Source: Dehalococcoidia bacterium UBA6627
GTDB taxonomy: Bacteria > Chloroflexota > Dehalococcoidia > UBA2979
DNA: 28,685 nt
Assembly (NCBI GenBank): GCA_002455955.1
Contig: DKLZ01000072.1
Coordinates: 1-28,685, forward strand
Direction of reading: 5' to 3'
Both the position numbers and the translations under genes were made by a program. The notes beneath the pieces were generated by a model that had not been told where the DNA came from, searched no databases, and saw only the letters and a program-made list of their open reading frames with translations. Of this stretch, positions 15,992 through 24,077 are shown piece by piece (the first letter of the stretch is position 1; every line of letters begins with the position of its first letter).

Positions 15992-16816
15992 CTAGAGGCC
16001 TTGTTCGTGACAGAGATCCTGGTCAAAGAGAATGTTTCCCGTGAATTCCTTAGGTGGTCGCTCACAGATCCAGACAACAGCCTTTCCCAACTCGTCAGCA
16101 ACCTCGAAGGGAAGTTCATCGACTGGTGTATCACGACGTGTGAAATAGAGAAGACCAGGTGTGTTAATCCCACCCTGCGGGGAAAGCACGTTTACCGAAA
16201 TATTGTCACCCTGAACATGACGAGCAACATCCTGCGAAAACCGTTCGAGCCCCGCTTTCAGCATGCCGTAAAACGAACCGCGAACAATGCCACGATCAAT
16301 ATTGGGTTGAATAGAATCATGTGTGTACGGCCCAGGGCCGGGGAAAACAGCGCGAACTGAAGAAATATTGATGATATGTCCTACACCCTTCGCCCTCATA
16401 TGAGGTAGTGCATGGCTCATGAGTATGACTGGGCCTCGCAAATTGACCCCCCAGAGCAGTTCTAGGTGTCTCGGTTCAAATTCATCGATTGTTCCTGGCA
16501 TTTGGGCAGCAGCATTATTAACAATAATGTCGACCCCGCCGAACTCCTGAACCGCCATGTCGACAGCAGATTCGATTGAGTCGAGGTCACGCATATCAAG
16601 GCGGATGGCTAGTGCTTGACCTCCAGCATCGGAAATTTCCTGTGCAACTGTGTGAATCGTCCCCGGTAGTCGCTCGTTCTGTTGCTCTTCAGTCCGAGCG
16701 CATACGACAACAGCTGCTCCAGCACGAGCCAAATACTTCGCTACATCTGCACCAATACCGCGACTCGCACCCGTAACAAGAGCGACTCTGCCACTGAGAC
16801 TTCCGTCAACACCCAT
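15992..16816 (-). CDS. Short-chain dehydrogenase/reductase with an insertion before the catalytic Tyr
   Basis: A 274-residue SDR. Cofactor motif TGASRGIG is near residues 15-22, NNAA near 100-103, NISS near 150-153, and YGMLK gives Y183 and K187. The catalytic Ser-to-Tyr distance is about 30 residues instead of the usual 12-14, owing to an insert FPGPGPYTHDSIQPNID that probably reshapes the substrate pocket. It would oxidise or reduce a hydroxyacyl or alcohol with NAD(P)H. There are two adjacent ATGs (16819 and 16816): AGGAGGAC is spaced better for the second, which I used. It is convergent with the CoA-transferase, 39 nt away. Confidence 0.88.
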   Translation of the reverse strand: MGVDGSLSGRVALVTGASRGIGADVAKYLARAGAAVVVCARTEEQQNERLPGTIHTVAQEISDAGGQALAIRLDMRDLDSIESAVDMAVQEFGGVDIIVNNAAAQMPGTIDEFEPRHLELLWGVNLRGPVILMSHALPHMRAKGVGHIINISSVRAVFPGPGPYTHDSIQPNIDRGIVRGSFYGMLKAGLERFSQDVARHVQGDNISVNVLSPQGGINTPGLLYFTRRDTPVDELPFEVADELGKAVVWICERPPKEFTGNILFDQDLCHEQGL

Positions 16817-17208
16817 CATGTCCTCCTATCTCTATTTTCGAGAACCATTGAAATTACGAAGGGCCCTGTGGACACGTTCAGAAAACCGTAACACTGGACT
16901 GCACAGCAACAGCACACGCGAATGGCCGGTTGAGTTTCCGAATACCAACAATCCCTACGAGACTATCGCGAGTTTATCCGATCAAGATCAATATCAAGCT
17001 ATGCCCACTTAGACCATCGGAGTTACTTCCTCGATCCTCATCATTGGTAGTAGCGCGAAACAACCGAACTGTGTCTCTGCTAACTGGATCATCCCTAAGA
17101 GAAGTATGGGAATTCGATTGAACACATGGCTCCAACTTGTTGATCAAGCAGGGTGTATTTCAATCCTTTGAGAATTTTATGTTGGTCCACAAAACGCTGT
17201 ACCATCAC
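16817..17208. other. ~390-nt intergenic region between SDR and FAD oxidase genes
   Basis: This divergent gap should contain both promoters. It holds the SDR ribosome site (AGGAGG, near 16822-16827) and short open frames that look like chance. No good sigma-70 pair, tRNA or repeat is seen. A 12-nt string TAACTGGATCAT (17081-17092) recurs at 20376-20387, but this is within chance for the window. Confidence 0.4.
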
Positions 17209-18513
17209 ATGATGAACGGAATACCAAGGTCATCAGTAGACGCTGTCGTAATCGGAGGTGGAATAGCCGGCTGTGCGGCCGCATACGAGCTGGCACGAAG
17301 TGGACTCTCAACAACACTCGTGGAGAAAGGTGCGATCGGTTACGAACAATCGACTCGTAATTGGGGCTGGGTCCACCAGCAGGTCCGATACCCTCACCTT
17401 ATCCCTCTGGGAGTCCAATCAGTACGAATCTGGAATCATCTGGCTGAAGAGTTGAAATCAGACGTTGGATGGATTCAGGGTGGAAACCTCAGCCTCGGAT
17501 TCGACCCTGCAGATTTCGAAGACTTCGAAACCTGGCACAAGGATGCAGCGCAACAAGGGCTCGAAACACGCCTACTCTCACGTGAAAAGATCAAAGAGCT
17601 CTTACCGGAACTGCGAGGTGAATGGACTAGTGGGCTTTACATCCCATCCGATGGACAAGCAAACCCTGACCTCGTAACACAAGCATATGCGAATGCAGCA
17701 GAGGCAATGGGAGCATCGATCCACAGTGAATGTTCGGCCCTCAAGATCGACGTGACTGGGGGTAAAGTCAGTGGCGTACTAACGGAACGAGGGCAAATCA
17801 ATGCCCCCATCGTAGTCTGCGCAGCAGGCGCATGGTCTTCACGATTGCTGCGCACTATCGGGGTTCATATCCCACAACGAGCAGTTCGTTCTACCGTTGT
17901 CCGTACTACCCCAGTATCACCATTAACAAAAATCACGGCGTGGGGTGACGGTGTCACGTTTCGTCAGGATCACCTAGGAAGATTCATACTCGCGGGTGGC
18001 GCCTCGTCGATCTACGACCTTGACGGTGACCTTCTTCGCGACTTCAAAAGATTCTTGCCGCTGGCCTGGCGAAATCGACGCTGGGTACGAATGCGCGTAG
18101 GAAAGCGTCTTCTTGCTGACCTCGGAGCGATGGTCCCAGGGACAAAGGCGCGAAGAGAGTTCTGGCAGCGTCGTCGTCGAATCGACCCTCCTCCTGATCA
18201 TGCTGCTGTAAAACGGAGCCTTCAACGGTTTCAGGAGATGTTCCCAAGTCTCGAAATCGGCGTCGACCGATCGTGGGCCGGCTATATAGACTCGACGCCT
18301 GATCAGGCACCAGTTCTAGGTGCTATCGACAAGATACCAGGGTTGCATATCCTCACCGGATTGAGTGGCCATGGATTTGCTCTCGGCCCTGGTGCGGCCC
18401 AGCTACTAGCAGACCTAATTACCGGTAACGAACCTTCCGTCGATCCGAAACCATTCCGTTATCAGCGATTCGCAGAGAATGATCTCGCGCCAGTCCATCA
18501 ATACCGCCGTTGA
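17209..18513 (+). CDS. FAD-dependent oxidoreductase, DadA/D-amino-acid oxidase-like
   Basis: A ~434-residue DAO-family flavoprotein. The FAD motif is VVIGGGIAGCAAAYELARSG near the N-terminus with VEKGAIGYEQSTRNWGWV after it. The C-terminus is the family-typical STPDQAPVLG ... TGLSGHGFALGPGAAQLLADLI. Such enzymes oxidise primary or secondary amines of amino acids to imines. The start is unsure: ATG 17209 and ATG 17212 lie just before the Rossmann strand but no Shine-Dalgarno is seen, and ATG 17179 or TTG 17137 are in frame upstream. The GGT-family gene follows after 25 nt, so the two form an operon and may process the same amide or amino compound. Confidence 0.85.
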   Translation: MMNGIPRSSVDAVVIGGGIAGCAAAYELARSGLSTTLVEKGAIGYEQSTRNWGWVHQQVRYPHLIPLGVQSVRIWNHLAEELKSDVGWIQGGNLSLGFDPADFEDFETWHKDAAQQGLETRLLSREKIKELLPELRGEWTSGLYIPSDGQANPDLVTQAYANAAEAMGASIHSECSALKIDVTGGKVSGVLTERGQINAPIVVCAAGAWSSRLLRTIGVHIPQRAVRSTVVRTTPVSPLTKITAWGDGVTFRQDHLGRFILAGGASSIYDLDGDLLRDFKRFLPLAWRNRRWVRMRVGKRLLADLGAMVPGTKARREFWQRRRRIDPPPDHAAVKRSLQRFQEMFPSLEIGVDRSWAGYIDSTPDQAPVLGAIDKIPGLHILTGLSGHGFALGPGAAQLLADLITGNEPSVDPKPFRYQRFAENDLAPVHQYRR

Positions 18514-18538
18514 ACCTAGATCAAAAGAGGAACATCAG

Positions 18539-20317
18539 ATGACAACACCTGCCGCCTGGCTTGGAAATGATCGCGGACGGACGATACCAGGAGGAGTCCA
18601 CTCTCATCGGCCAGCGATTAGCGGACGCTCTCATATGGTCTCCTCCGGGCATTACCTAGCAGCAGCGGCAGGTTACCGCATTCTCGAGAACGGAGGGAAT
18701 GCTATCGATGCCGGCGTCGCTTCAGGAATCGTGATTAATGTGGTCCTACCGGAGAACACCAGCTTTGGTGGTGTCGCGCCGATAATGATCTACAACGCTG
18801 CAAACAACGAAGTAACGACAATTAGTGGGCTCGGTCGCTGGCCAAGTGCCGCATCCGCTATGTTCTTTCGCGAACAAGCAGGAGGGGAAATACCGCTCGG
18901 CATCCTGCGCAGCATCGTACCCTCAGCGGTTGATTCGTGGCTAACAGCCTTAAAGCTCTACGGAACAATGACATTCGAAGAGGTAGTTACTCCGGCTCTC
19001 GAGCTTGCCGAAGAAGGACTGCCGATGCAGCCTGTAACTCACAACTCTCTAACCCGTGATCTTGATTCCCCCGATAGCGTGCTAAAGCAGTGGCCATCTT
19101 CACAGGCCGTTTTCCTACCTGATGGTCATCTTCCAGCTCCTTTCGAACCGTTTCTCCAACCAGATCTTGCACACACATTCCAACGTTTGATCGAAGCGGA
19201 ACGAGAAGCCGCCGGGAGCGGTCGAGCTCAAGCCATCGATGCGGCACGAAATCGTTTCTATCGCGGCGATATCGCTCAGGAGATGGCAAACTTCAGCGAA
19301 GAGCAAGGAGGTCTGCTGACTTACAACGATTTCGCAGAATTCAGTGTCCGAATCGAAAATCCCGTGAGCGCACAGTTCAGAGATGACACGATCTACACGT
19401 GTGGCCCATGGAGTCAGGGCCCAGTAGTCGCGCAGACACTCCAAACACTGGAGAATGATGACCTCACCGCACTAGGTCACAACAGCCCCGATTACATTCA
19501 CCTCGTGTCTCAAGCCTTGAACCTATCATTTGCGGACCGACACGCGTTTTACGGCGACCCAGATTTCGTCGATGTACCAATCGACGAACTATTAAGTCGC
19601 GACTACACAAAGAAGCAGCGACAACGTATCGATATGAATCGGGCTTTCGAAGAAATGCCTGACCCGGGACAAACAGCCGACACCTCCACAGCTGCACCCA
19701 AACCGGAAACCATGGCAGGTCAGGAGGAGATGGATACCAGCTTTACTTGTGTAGTTGATCGCTGGGGCAATGGTTTTGCAGCCACTCCATCCGATGCACT
19801 TTTCCACTCACCGATTGTGCCCGGTTTGGGAATAATCATGTCGGGACGAGGTTCACAAAGTTGGCTCGAAGAAGATCACCCCTCAAAAGTAGAGCCAGGG
19901 AAAAGACCTCGACTGACCCCAAATCCATCGATGGCATTCCGTAATGGAAAACTTTTTATGACGTTCGGTTGTCCGGGAGGAGATGCGCAACCACAAGCAA
20001 TGGTGCAGCTCTATTTGAACGTAGTGGAATTCGGAATGGACCCTCAGTCCGCAATTGAGGCTCCTCGTTTTACCTCGTCGAACTTTCCGAACTCATTCTG
20101 GCCACATACCTATTGGCCAGGACGACTCAACCTCGAAGGACGCATCGACTCACATACGGTCGAAGCGCTTTCGAAGCGTGGGCACGACATACTTGTAAAG
20201 AGTGACTGGGAGCCAATGAGCGTTGCTGCATTGTCGGCGATCGTGATTGACCCCGACACTGGAACGTTGATCGGTGGAGCAGATCCTCGACGCGATACTT
20301 ACGCCATTGGGAGGTAA
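18539..20317 (+). CDS. Gamma-glutamyltransferase-family Ntn hydrolase, probably not a true GGT
   Basis: A 592-residue GGT-family (PF01019-type) proenzyme that should self-cleave before the nucleophile T400 (EEMDTSFTCVVD). The N-terminal part has GGNAIDAGVASGIVINV and SFGGVAPI. The residues that bind the gamma-glutamyl group in E. coli GGT are altered. The NNQMDDF loop is replaced by IMSGRGSQSW, and the SS of the PLSSMSP loop is replaced in KRPRLTPNPS. The RGSQ...PGKRPR form is typical of family members such as HpxW that hydrolyse other amides. There is no signal peptide, so it is likely cytoplasmic. ATG 18539 has AGAGGA about 8 nt upstream and follows the FAD oxidase by 25 nt. Confidence 0.87.
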   Translation: MTTPAAWLGNDRGRTIPGGVHSHRPAISGRSHMVSSGHYLAAAAGYRILENGGNAIDAGVASGIVINVVLPENTSFGGVAPIMIYNAANNEVTTISGLGRWPSAASAMFFREQAGGEIPLGILRSIVPSAVDSWLTALKLYGTMTFEEVVTPALELAEEGLPMQPVTHNSLTRDLDSPDSVLKQWPSSQAVFLPDGHLPAPFEPFLQPDLAHTFQRLIEAEREAAGSGRAQAIDAARNRFYRGDIAQEMANFSEEQGGLLTYNDFAEFSVRIENPVSAQFRDDTIYTCGPWSQGPVVAQTLQTLENDDLTALGHNSPDYIHLVSQALNLSFADRHAFYGDPDFVDVPIDELLSRDYTKKQRQRIDMNRAFEEMPDPGQTADTSTAAPKPETMAGQEEMDTSFTCVVDRWGNGFAATPSDALFHSPIVPGLGIIMSGRGSQSWLEEDHPSKVEPGKRPRLTPNPSMAFRNGKLFMTFGCPGGDAQPQAMVQLYLNVVEFGMDPQSAIEAPRFTSSNFPNSFWPHTYWPGRLNLEGRIDSHTVEALSKRGHDILVKSDWEPMSVAALSAIVIDPDTGTLIGGADPRRDTYAIGR

Positions 20318-20346
20318 CATACATGAAGTGACTGACGCTGATACGG

Positions 20347-20383
20347 TCCAGTTCAGGTCACTGACGTTCCCGAATTAACTGGA
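20347..20383. repeat. 7-bp inverted repeat downstream of the GGT-family gene
   Basis: TCCAGTT (20347-20353) and AACTGGA (20377-20383) are exact reverse complements with a 23-nt spacer, 30 nt after the GGT-family stop. There is no U run, so a terminator role is unproven. Confidence 0.25.
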
Positions 20384-20474
20384 TCATGTTCGACTACTTT
20401 GAATACTGCTAGATCTGGATGAAATGAAATTGTTGAGCCGAAGGGATGACGGGGGTTACAACATCGCTTTAGGA

Positions 20475-20513
20475 TGTCAGTACAAACTGTCAGCACTTAG
20501 TGTCAGTGGTTGA
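20475..20513 (+). promoter_or_regulatory. Three 13-bp direct repeats (TGTCAG units) just upstream of nfuA
   Basis: TGTCAG occurs at 20475, 20488 and 20501, exactly 13 bp apart, with units TGTCAGTACAAAC, TGTCAGCACTTAG and TGTCAGTGGTTGA. The array ends 9 nt before the nfuA ATG, so a protein bound here would cover the translation start or promoter. Spacing a little over one DNA turn suits cooperative binding to half-sites. No regulator gene is in the window. Confidence 0.45.
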
Positions 20514-20522
20514 TAACTAGAG

Positions 20523-21146
20523 ATGCTCAGGATGAATAACGATACAGAACAACAAAGCGCTCCGGCAGTGAACTTCACACCTGATGCGTCCGCAAAACTC
20601 ATCTCGGTAATAGACGGTCATCCCAATCCCGTAGCTGGACTCCGACTTCAGTTAACCGGCCGAGTACAAGGTGAATTTCAACACGTCCTCAGCATGGTAG
20701 AAGAAGGCGCACAGATTGAAGATGACATCTTCATCCAAACAGCCGATGGTATCAATGTCTTCGTAGAACGCAGAAACGAACGCTACTTGACCGGTATCGA
20801 AATTCACTATGCCGATACCGAATCAGATCAGTCAGGTCTTGAATTTAGGAATCCGAATCCGCTCTGGTTCGATGAGCGTGAGGAAGCCGTCCAGCGTATT
20901 TTCGACGAACAGGTGAATCCAGCAATTGCTTCTCATGGCGGAATCGTGAACCTACTCGCAATCGAAGGATCTACAGCTTTTGTAGAATTCGGTGGCGGCT
21001 GTCAAGGTTGTGGAATGGTTGCTGTCACACTCAAACAAGGTGTAGAGGGGGCCGTATTCGAACAGGTGCCTGGACTCGATCGAATCGTCGACTCTACCGA
21101 TCACGACTCAGGTGAAAATCCTTACTACGAACCCCAGAAGAAGTAG
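20523..21146 (+). CDS. nfuA: NfuA-like Fe-S cluster carrier
   Basis: A 207-residue protein with the NfuA layout. Residues about 16-105 are a degenerate A-type (HesB/IscA-like) domain without its cysteines. Residues about 115-195 are a NifU C-terminal domain with FGGGCQGCGMVAVTLKQGVE, where the CxxC binds a [4Fe-4S] cluster at the dimer interface. Even the tail GENPYY recalls GEHSYY of E. coli NfuA. Such proteins deliver or repair [4Fe-4S] clusters, for example in lipoyl synthase. The start is ATG 20523 or ATG 20532; neither has a strong ribosome site. The gene lies 28 nt before a radical SAM gene, suggesting a dedicated cluster supplier for it. Confidence 0.9.
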   Translation: MLRMNNDTEQQSAPAVNFTPDASAKLISVIDGHPNPVAGLRLQLTGRVQGEFQHVLSMVEEGAQIEDDIFIQTADGINVFVERRNERYLTGIEIHYADTESDQSGLEFRNPNPLWFDEREEAVQRIFDEQVNPAIASHGGIVNLLAIEGSTAFVEFGGGCQGCGMVAVTLKQGVEGAVFEQVPGLDRIVDSTDHDSGENPYYEPQKK

Positions 21147-21174
21147 GCGCTGTTCCGTCATCGGAGAAACCGTC

Positions 21175-22587
21175 ATTCGCGTCCTACTCATCTCTACGTA
21201 TGAAATGGGGCATCAACCTCTAGGGCTCGCGACAGCTGCAGCCGCACTGCGCAAAGCCGGTCATCAAGTCAGCACACTCGACCTCGCTGTCGAGTCCACC
21301 GAAATGAGTCATATCCCTGAAGCTGACTTGGTAGCAATCTCCGTTCCAATGCATACCGCTGCCCGCTTAGGTATCGCAGTAGCAAAGCGCATTCATTCTC
21401 TCTATCCATCGGTTGAAATCGCTTTTTACGGCCTTTATGCCACATTACTTCGCAATCAACTGACGCAAAGTAATATCGTTGCAACTACAATCGGTGGTGA
21501 ATACGAACCCAGTCTTGTAGCGCTCGCCAGCCAACTAAGTCAGTCTGATAGTGTCGCGAAGGAACTTCACACACTGAGCGCGACGCCAACTTTTCCTCGG
21601 CAAGAATACCTACTTCCGTCTCGCACTGGCTTACCGGAGTTAAGTTCCTACGTCAGACTCCAGATCGGATCACAACAACGCCTCGTTGGTTATGTTGAGT
21701 CCAGCCGTGGCTGCGCCCATCAATGCACCCATTGTCCGCTCACCTCGATATATGCTGGACGCCTCCGCTTGATTCAGAAAGACATCGTTCTCGCTGATAT
21801 CGACCAGCTGGTTGAATCAGGTGCCGCGCACATCACTTTTGCAGATCCTGATTTCTTCAACGCAATCCCTCACTCACTCGCAATTATCGAAGAGATGCAT
21901 CATCGCCATCCGAGACTCACGTTCGATAGCACGATTAAGGTTGAACATCTGCTCGAGCATGCAACTATCCTGCCTCGTCTAAAGGAAAATGGAGCACTCT
22001 TCATCACCTCAGCGTTCGAATCAACTAATGACACAATCCTGCGACATCTCGAAAAGGGTCATGTCCGTGCAGACCTTAAGCGTGCCCTCGTTACAGCAGA
22101 AACCGCCGATATCGTCATCCGACCGACGTGGCTACCTCACACACCCTGGAGCACTGCCAAGGATTTTCTTGATTTGCTTGCTTTCATTGAAGACCACGGC
22201 CTAATCGAGCATGTCCAGCCAATTCAATACACAATTCGTCTACTGCTACCGCCCGGTGCACCGCTCGTCCCGCAGCTGGAAGCGGATGGCTACATCGATA
22301 GTTTTGATGACACTACGCTGAGCTACAGATGGTCCAGTAGTGATCCTCGCCTCGATGCGCTCCAAAGTGAGATCACGACGATCATCGAGTCTGCAGCCTC
22401 GAAACATTCTTCCCCTACCACCACTGAAACTTTCCGTGCGGTAAAAAGTGCTGCATATCGTCGTCTACTAGGTGCAAATGATCCGATCGAAGTTGCGCTA
22501 CAACCACGCAGAACCGTACCTGGCCTTACTGAATCATGGTTTTGCTGAGCCGAACCCACTGAGGCGCAGTTTGCGCTTCTCAAATAA
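21175..22587 (+). CDS. Radical SAM selenoprotein with B12-binding-like N-terminus and Cys-Sec-Ala-Glu-Pro tail
   Basis: Residues about 1-130 form a B12-binding-like Rossmann domain (RVLLISTYEMGHQPLGLA) lacking the DxHxxG cobalamin loop. A radical SAM core follows with CAHQCTHC (C180, C184, C187) binding the [4Fe-4S]-SAM cluster. The apparent stop TGA at 22546 is preceded by TGC and followed by GCC GAA CCC, then nine more codons to TAA 22585. The tail reads WFC-U-AEPTEAQFALLK, matching what I recall of the 'CUAEP/CCAEP-tail' radical SAM (seleno)protein family. Total 470 residues with Sec458. I place the start at ATT 21175 because GGAG lies 8 nt upstream and the protein then begins MRVLLISTYE. 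A GTG at 21112 inside nfuA is the only canonical alternative. The reaction is unknown; Cys-Sec suggests a redox-active tail. Confidence 0.88.
22546..22587 (+). promoter_or_regulatory. Selenocysteine UGA with bacterial SECIS stem-loop
   Basis: After UGA (22546-22548) a stem-loop forms: TGAG 22560-22563 with CTCA 22579-22582, a UU bulge at 22577-22578, then GCGCA 22564-22568 with TGCGC 22572-22576, closed by a GUU loop. The loop begins with G at 22569, 20 nt past UGA. This satisfies the known bacterial SECIS rules (short stem, small apical loop, G in the first two loop positions, about 16-37 nt from UGA). The in-frame TAA lies just 3' of the stem. Confidence 0.8.
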
Positions 22588-22637
22588 GTTGCAAAACCCG
22601 GATAGACGTCCGAAAAGAATATTTCAAGAACTTGATG

Positions 22638-23873
22638 TCAGCTGATATCAAAGTCCAATGCGCTGTGCGCTTCTCGTAAAGCTGCTTCTACAAGTCTTGA
22701 ACTCTCGCCACGAGCGAATATGAACCCAAGATATTCGCCACTCTCCGGCAACGGCACAACCGTGCTACCAATATGCATTGCAATTGTCACGGACTCTATC
22801 AGTGGAACAGCTTCCGCTTCGATCTCTCCGTGCACGGCTCGCAAGACACCGGCTCTTGGGATCGGAATCATCATTACTCCGGCGGCATCGACTTGCCGTT
22901 CGTAGGATGGAATCACCGCGCCAATCACGTGCCGCAGCAATAATTCTTCTAGTGACATGCCCGTCCCAAATGAGAGCGTTCGGGAACAGAGTCCACCGAT
23001 CGAACGTGCGGCAATATCCAGAAGGTAAACGCCATTCTCGTTCAGTCTCAGTTCAGCATGCACCGGTCCATCAATTAATCCGATAACTTGGCATACACGT
23101 TCGGTCATTCTTATGATGCGCTCCTGATCAGTCTGGGTAAGTCGTGACGGTGTAACGTATATCGTCTCCTCGAAAAATGGACCTTCAAGTAAATCTGGCT
23201 TGTCGAAGATCGCTAGGACTCTTAGCACTCCGTTCTCCAATAGCCCTTCAACGGACAATTCAAAACCGGGCACATAGCCTTCAACAAGCACACGATCCGC
23301 AAGTTCCACTCCGCATTCTGCAAGTGCATCCGCTGACTCGAGGATTCGTCGTATTCTCTCAAATGCGACCACAAATTCTTCGGAATCATTTGCCCGAATG
23401 ACTCCCTTGCTGGCCGAAAGCGCAAGGGGTTTCAAAATCACCGGGTAAGTTAATGCCGCCGCTGCATTTCTCGGATCAGCCGAGGTCTCCACAACCTGAT
23501 AAGGCGGTGAAGTGATTCCTGCTGTAGCAATTTGCTCACGCAGTAATGCTTTGTTCCGAGTCGCTTCAATCGACGCTACCGAGTTGTAAGGAAGTTCTAG
23601 TCGACGCGCCGCCCGTGCTGCCAACAATGCTCCACCGTCGTCAACTGCTACTATCGTGTCGAGCGGATATTGTTCCGAAAATTGTTCGATCTCTCCAGCA
23701 CCAACTATCGGGTTCGCAAAATCTAGTCCTAACATCTGTCCATCACCGAGTTCTTCCAACGGATTCCGAACGTCTGACCCCACCACCACTTCAACACCAA
23801 GCTTCGAAGCGGCAGCCATGAAATCAGGTGTCCGATAGCTTCGACTCGGAATCAACAGAAGTACTCTCGACAT
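22638..23873 (-). CDS. ATP-grasp domain carboxylate-amine ligase-like protein
   Basis: A 411-residue ATP-grasp protein. It has an N-terminal Rossmann-like preATP-grasp part (to about 100), ATP-binding strands YPVILKPLALSASKGVIR (near 143-160) and VLVEGYVPGFELSVEGLL, and the Mg-binding end HAELRLNENGVYLLDIAARSIGG. This layout fits enzymes that join a carboxylate to an amine or thiol through an acyl-phosphate, as in BacD-type L-amino acid ligases and PurK/carbamoyl-type relatives. The substrate is unknown. ATG 23873 has AAAGGG 6-7 nt upstream. It converges on the selenoprotein gene with a 50-nt gap. Neighbourhood suggests it acts on the same unknown metabolite or peptide. Confidence 0.87.
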   Translation of the reverse strand: MSRVLLLIPSRSYRTPDFMAAASKLGVEVVVGSDVRNPLEELGDGQMLGLDFANPIVGAGEIEQFSEQYPLDTIVAVDDGGALLAARAARRLELPYNSVASIEATRNKALLREQIATAGITSPPYQVVETSADPRNAAAALTYPVILKPLALSASKGVIRANDSEEFVVAFERIRRILESADALAECGVELADRVLVEGYVPGFELSVEGLLENGVLRVLAIFDKPDLLEGPFFEETIYVTPSRLTQTDQERIIRMTERVCQVIGLIDGPVHAELRLNENGVYLLDIAARSIGGLCSRTLSFGTGMSLEELLLRHVIGAVIPSYERQVDAAGVMMIPIPRAGVLRAVHGEIEAEAVPLIESVTIAMHIGSTVVPLPESGEYLGFIFARGESSRLVEAALREAHSALDFDIS

Positions 23874-24077
23874 CTGCAGCCCTTTCTATAAATGAGCTGT
23901 CTGAATACTCATCGCCGCTTTCTGTCCGGCATAAACTCACACAGACTGATCGATCTTACTATCGCAGGTTCTGGCATGATGAGCAGTCTGCACGGTTATA
24001 TGTCGCACTATGAAGGAAACATCAACTAGCATTGCAAGACACTGTGGTCGCAAAACCATCAAGCCCGAGGAGGGACC

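Noticed and set aside
16818..17121. Short overlapping plus-strand ORFs in the gap before the FAD oxidase
   Set aside because: No ribosome sites, no protein-like composition, and mutually overlapping frames.
17081..20387. The 12-nt string TAACTGGATCAT repeated at 17081-17092 and 20376-20387, both in intergenic DNA
   Set aside because: Several identical 12-mer pairs are expected by chance in a window this size, and no shared symmetry or spacing to the genes supports a site.
20318..20474. tRNA-Sec or other RNA gene upstream of nfuA
   Set aside because: A GTTCGACTA string resembles a T-loop, but no flanking stem, acceptor arm or anticodon arm could be built.
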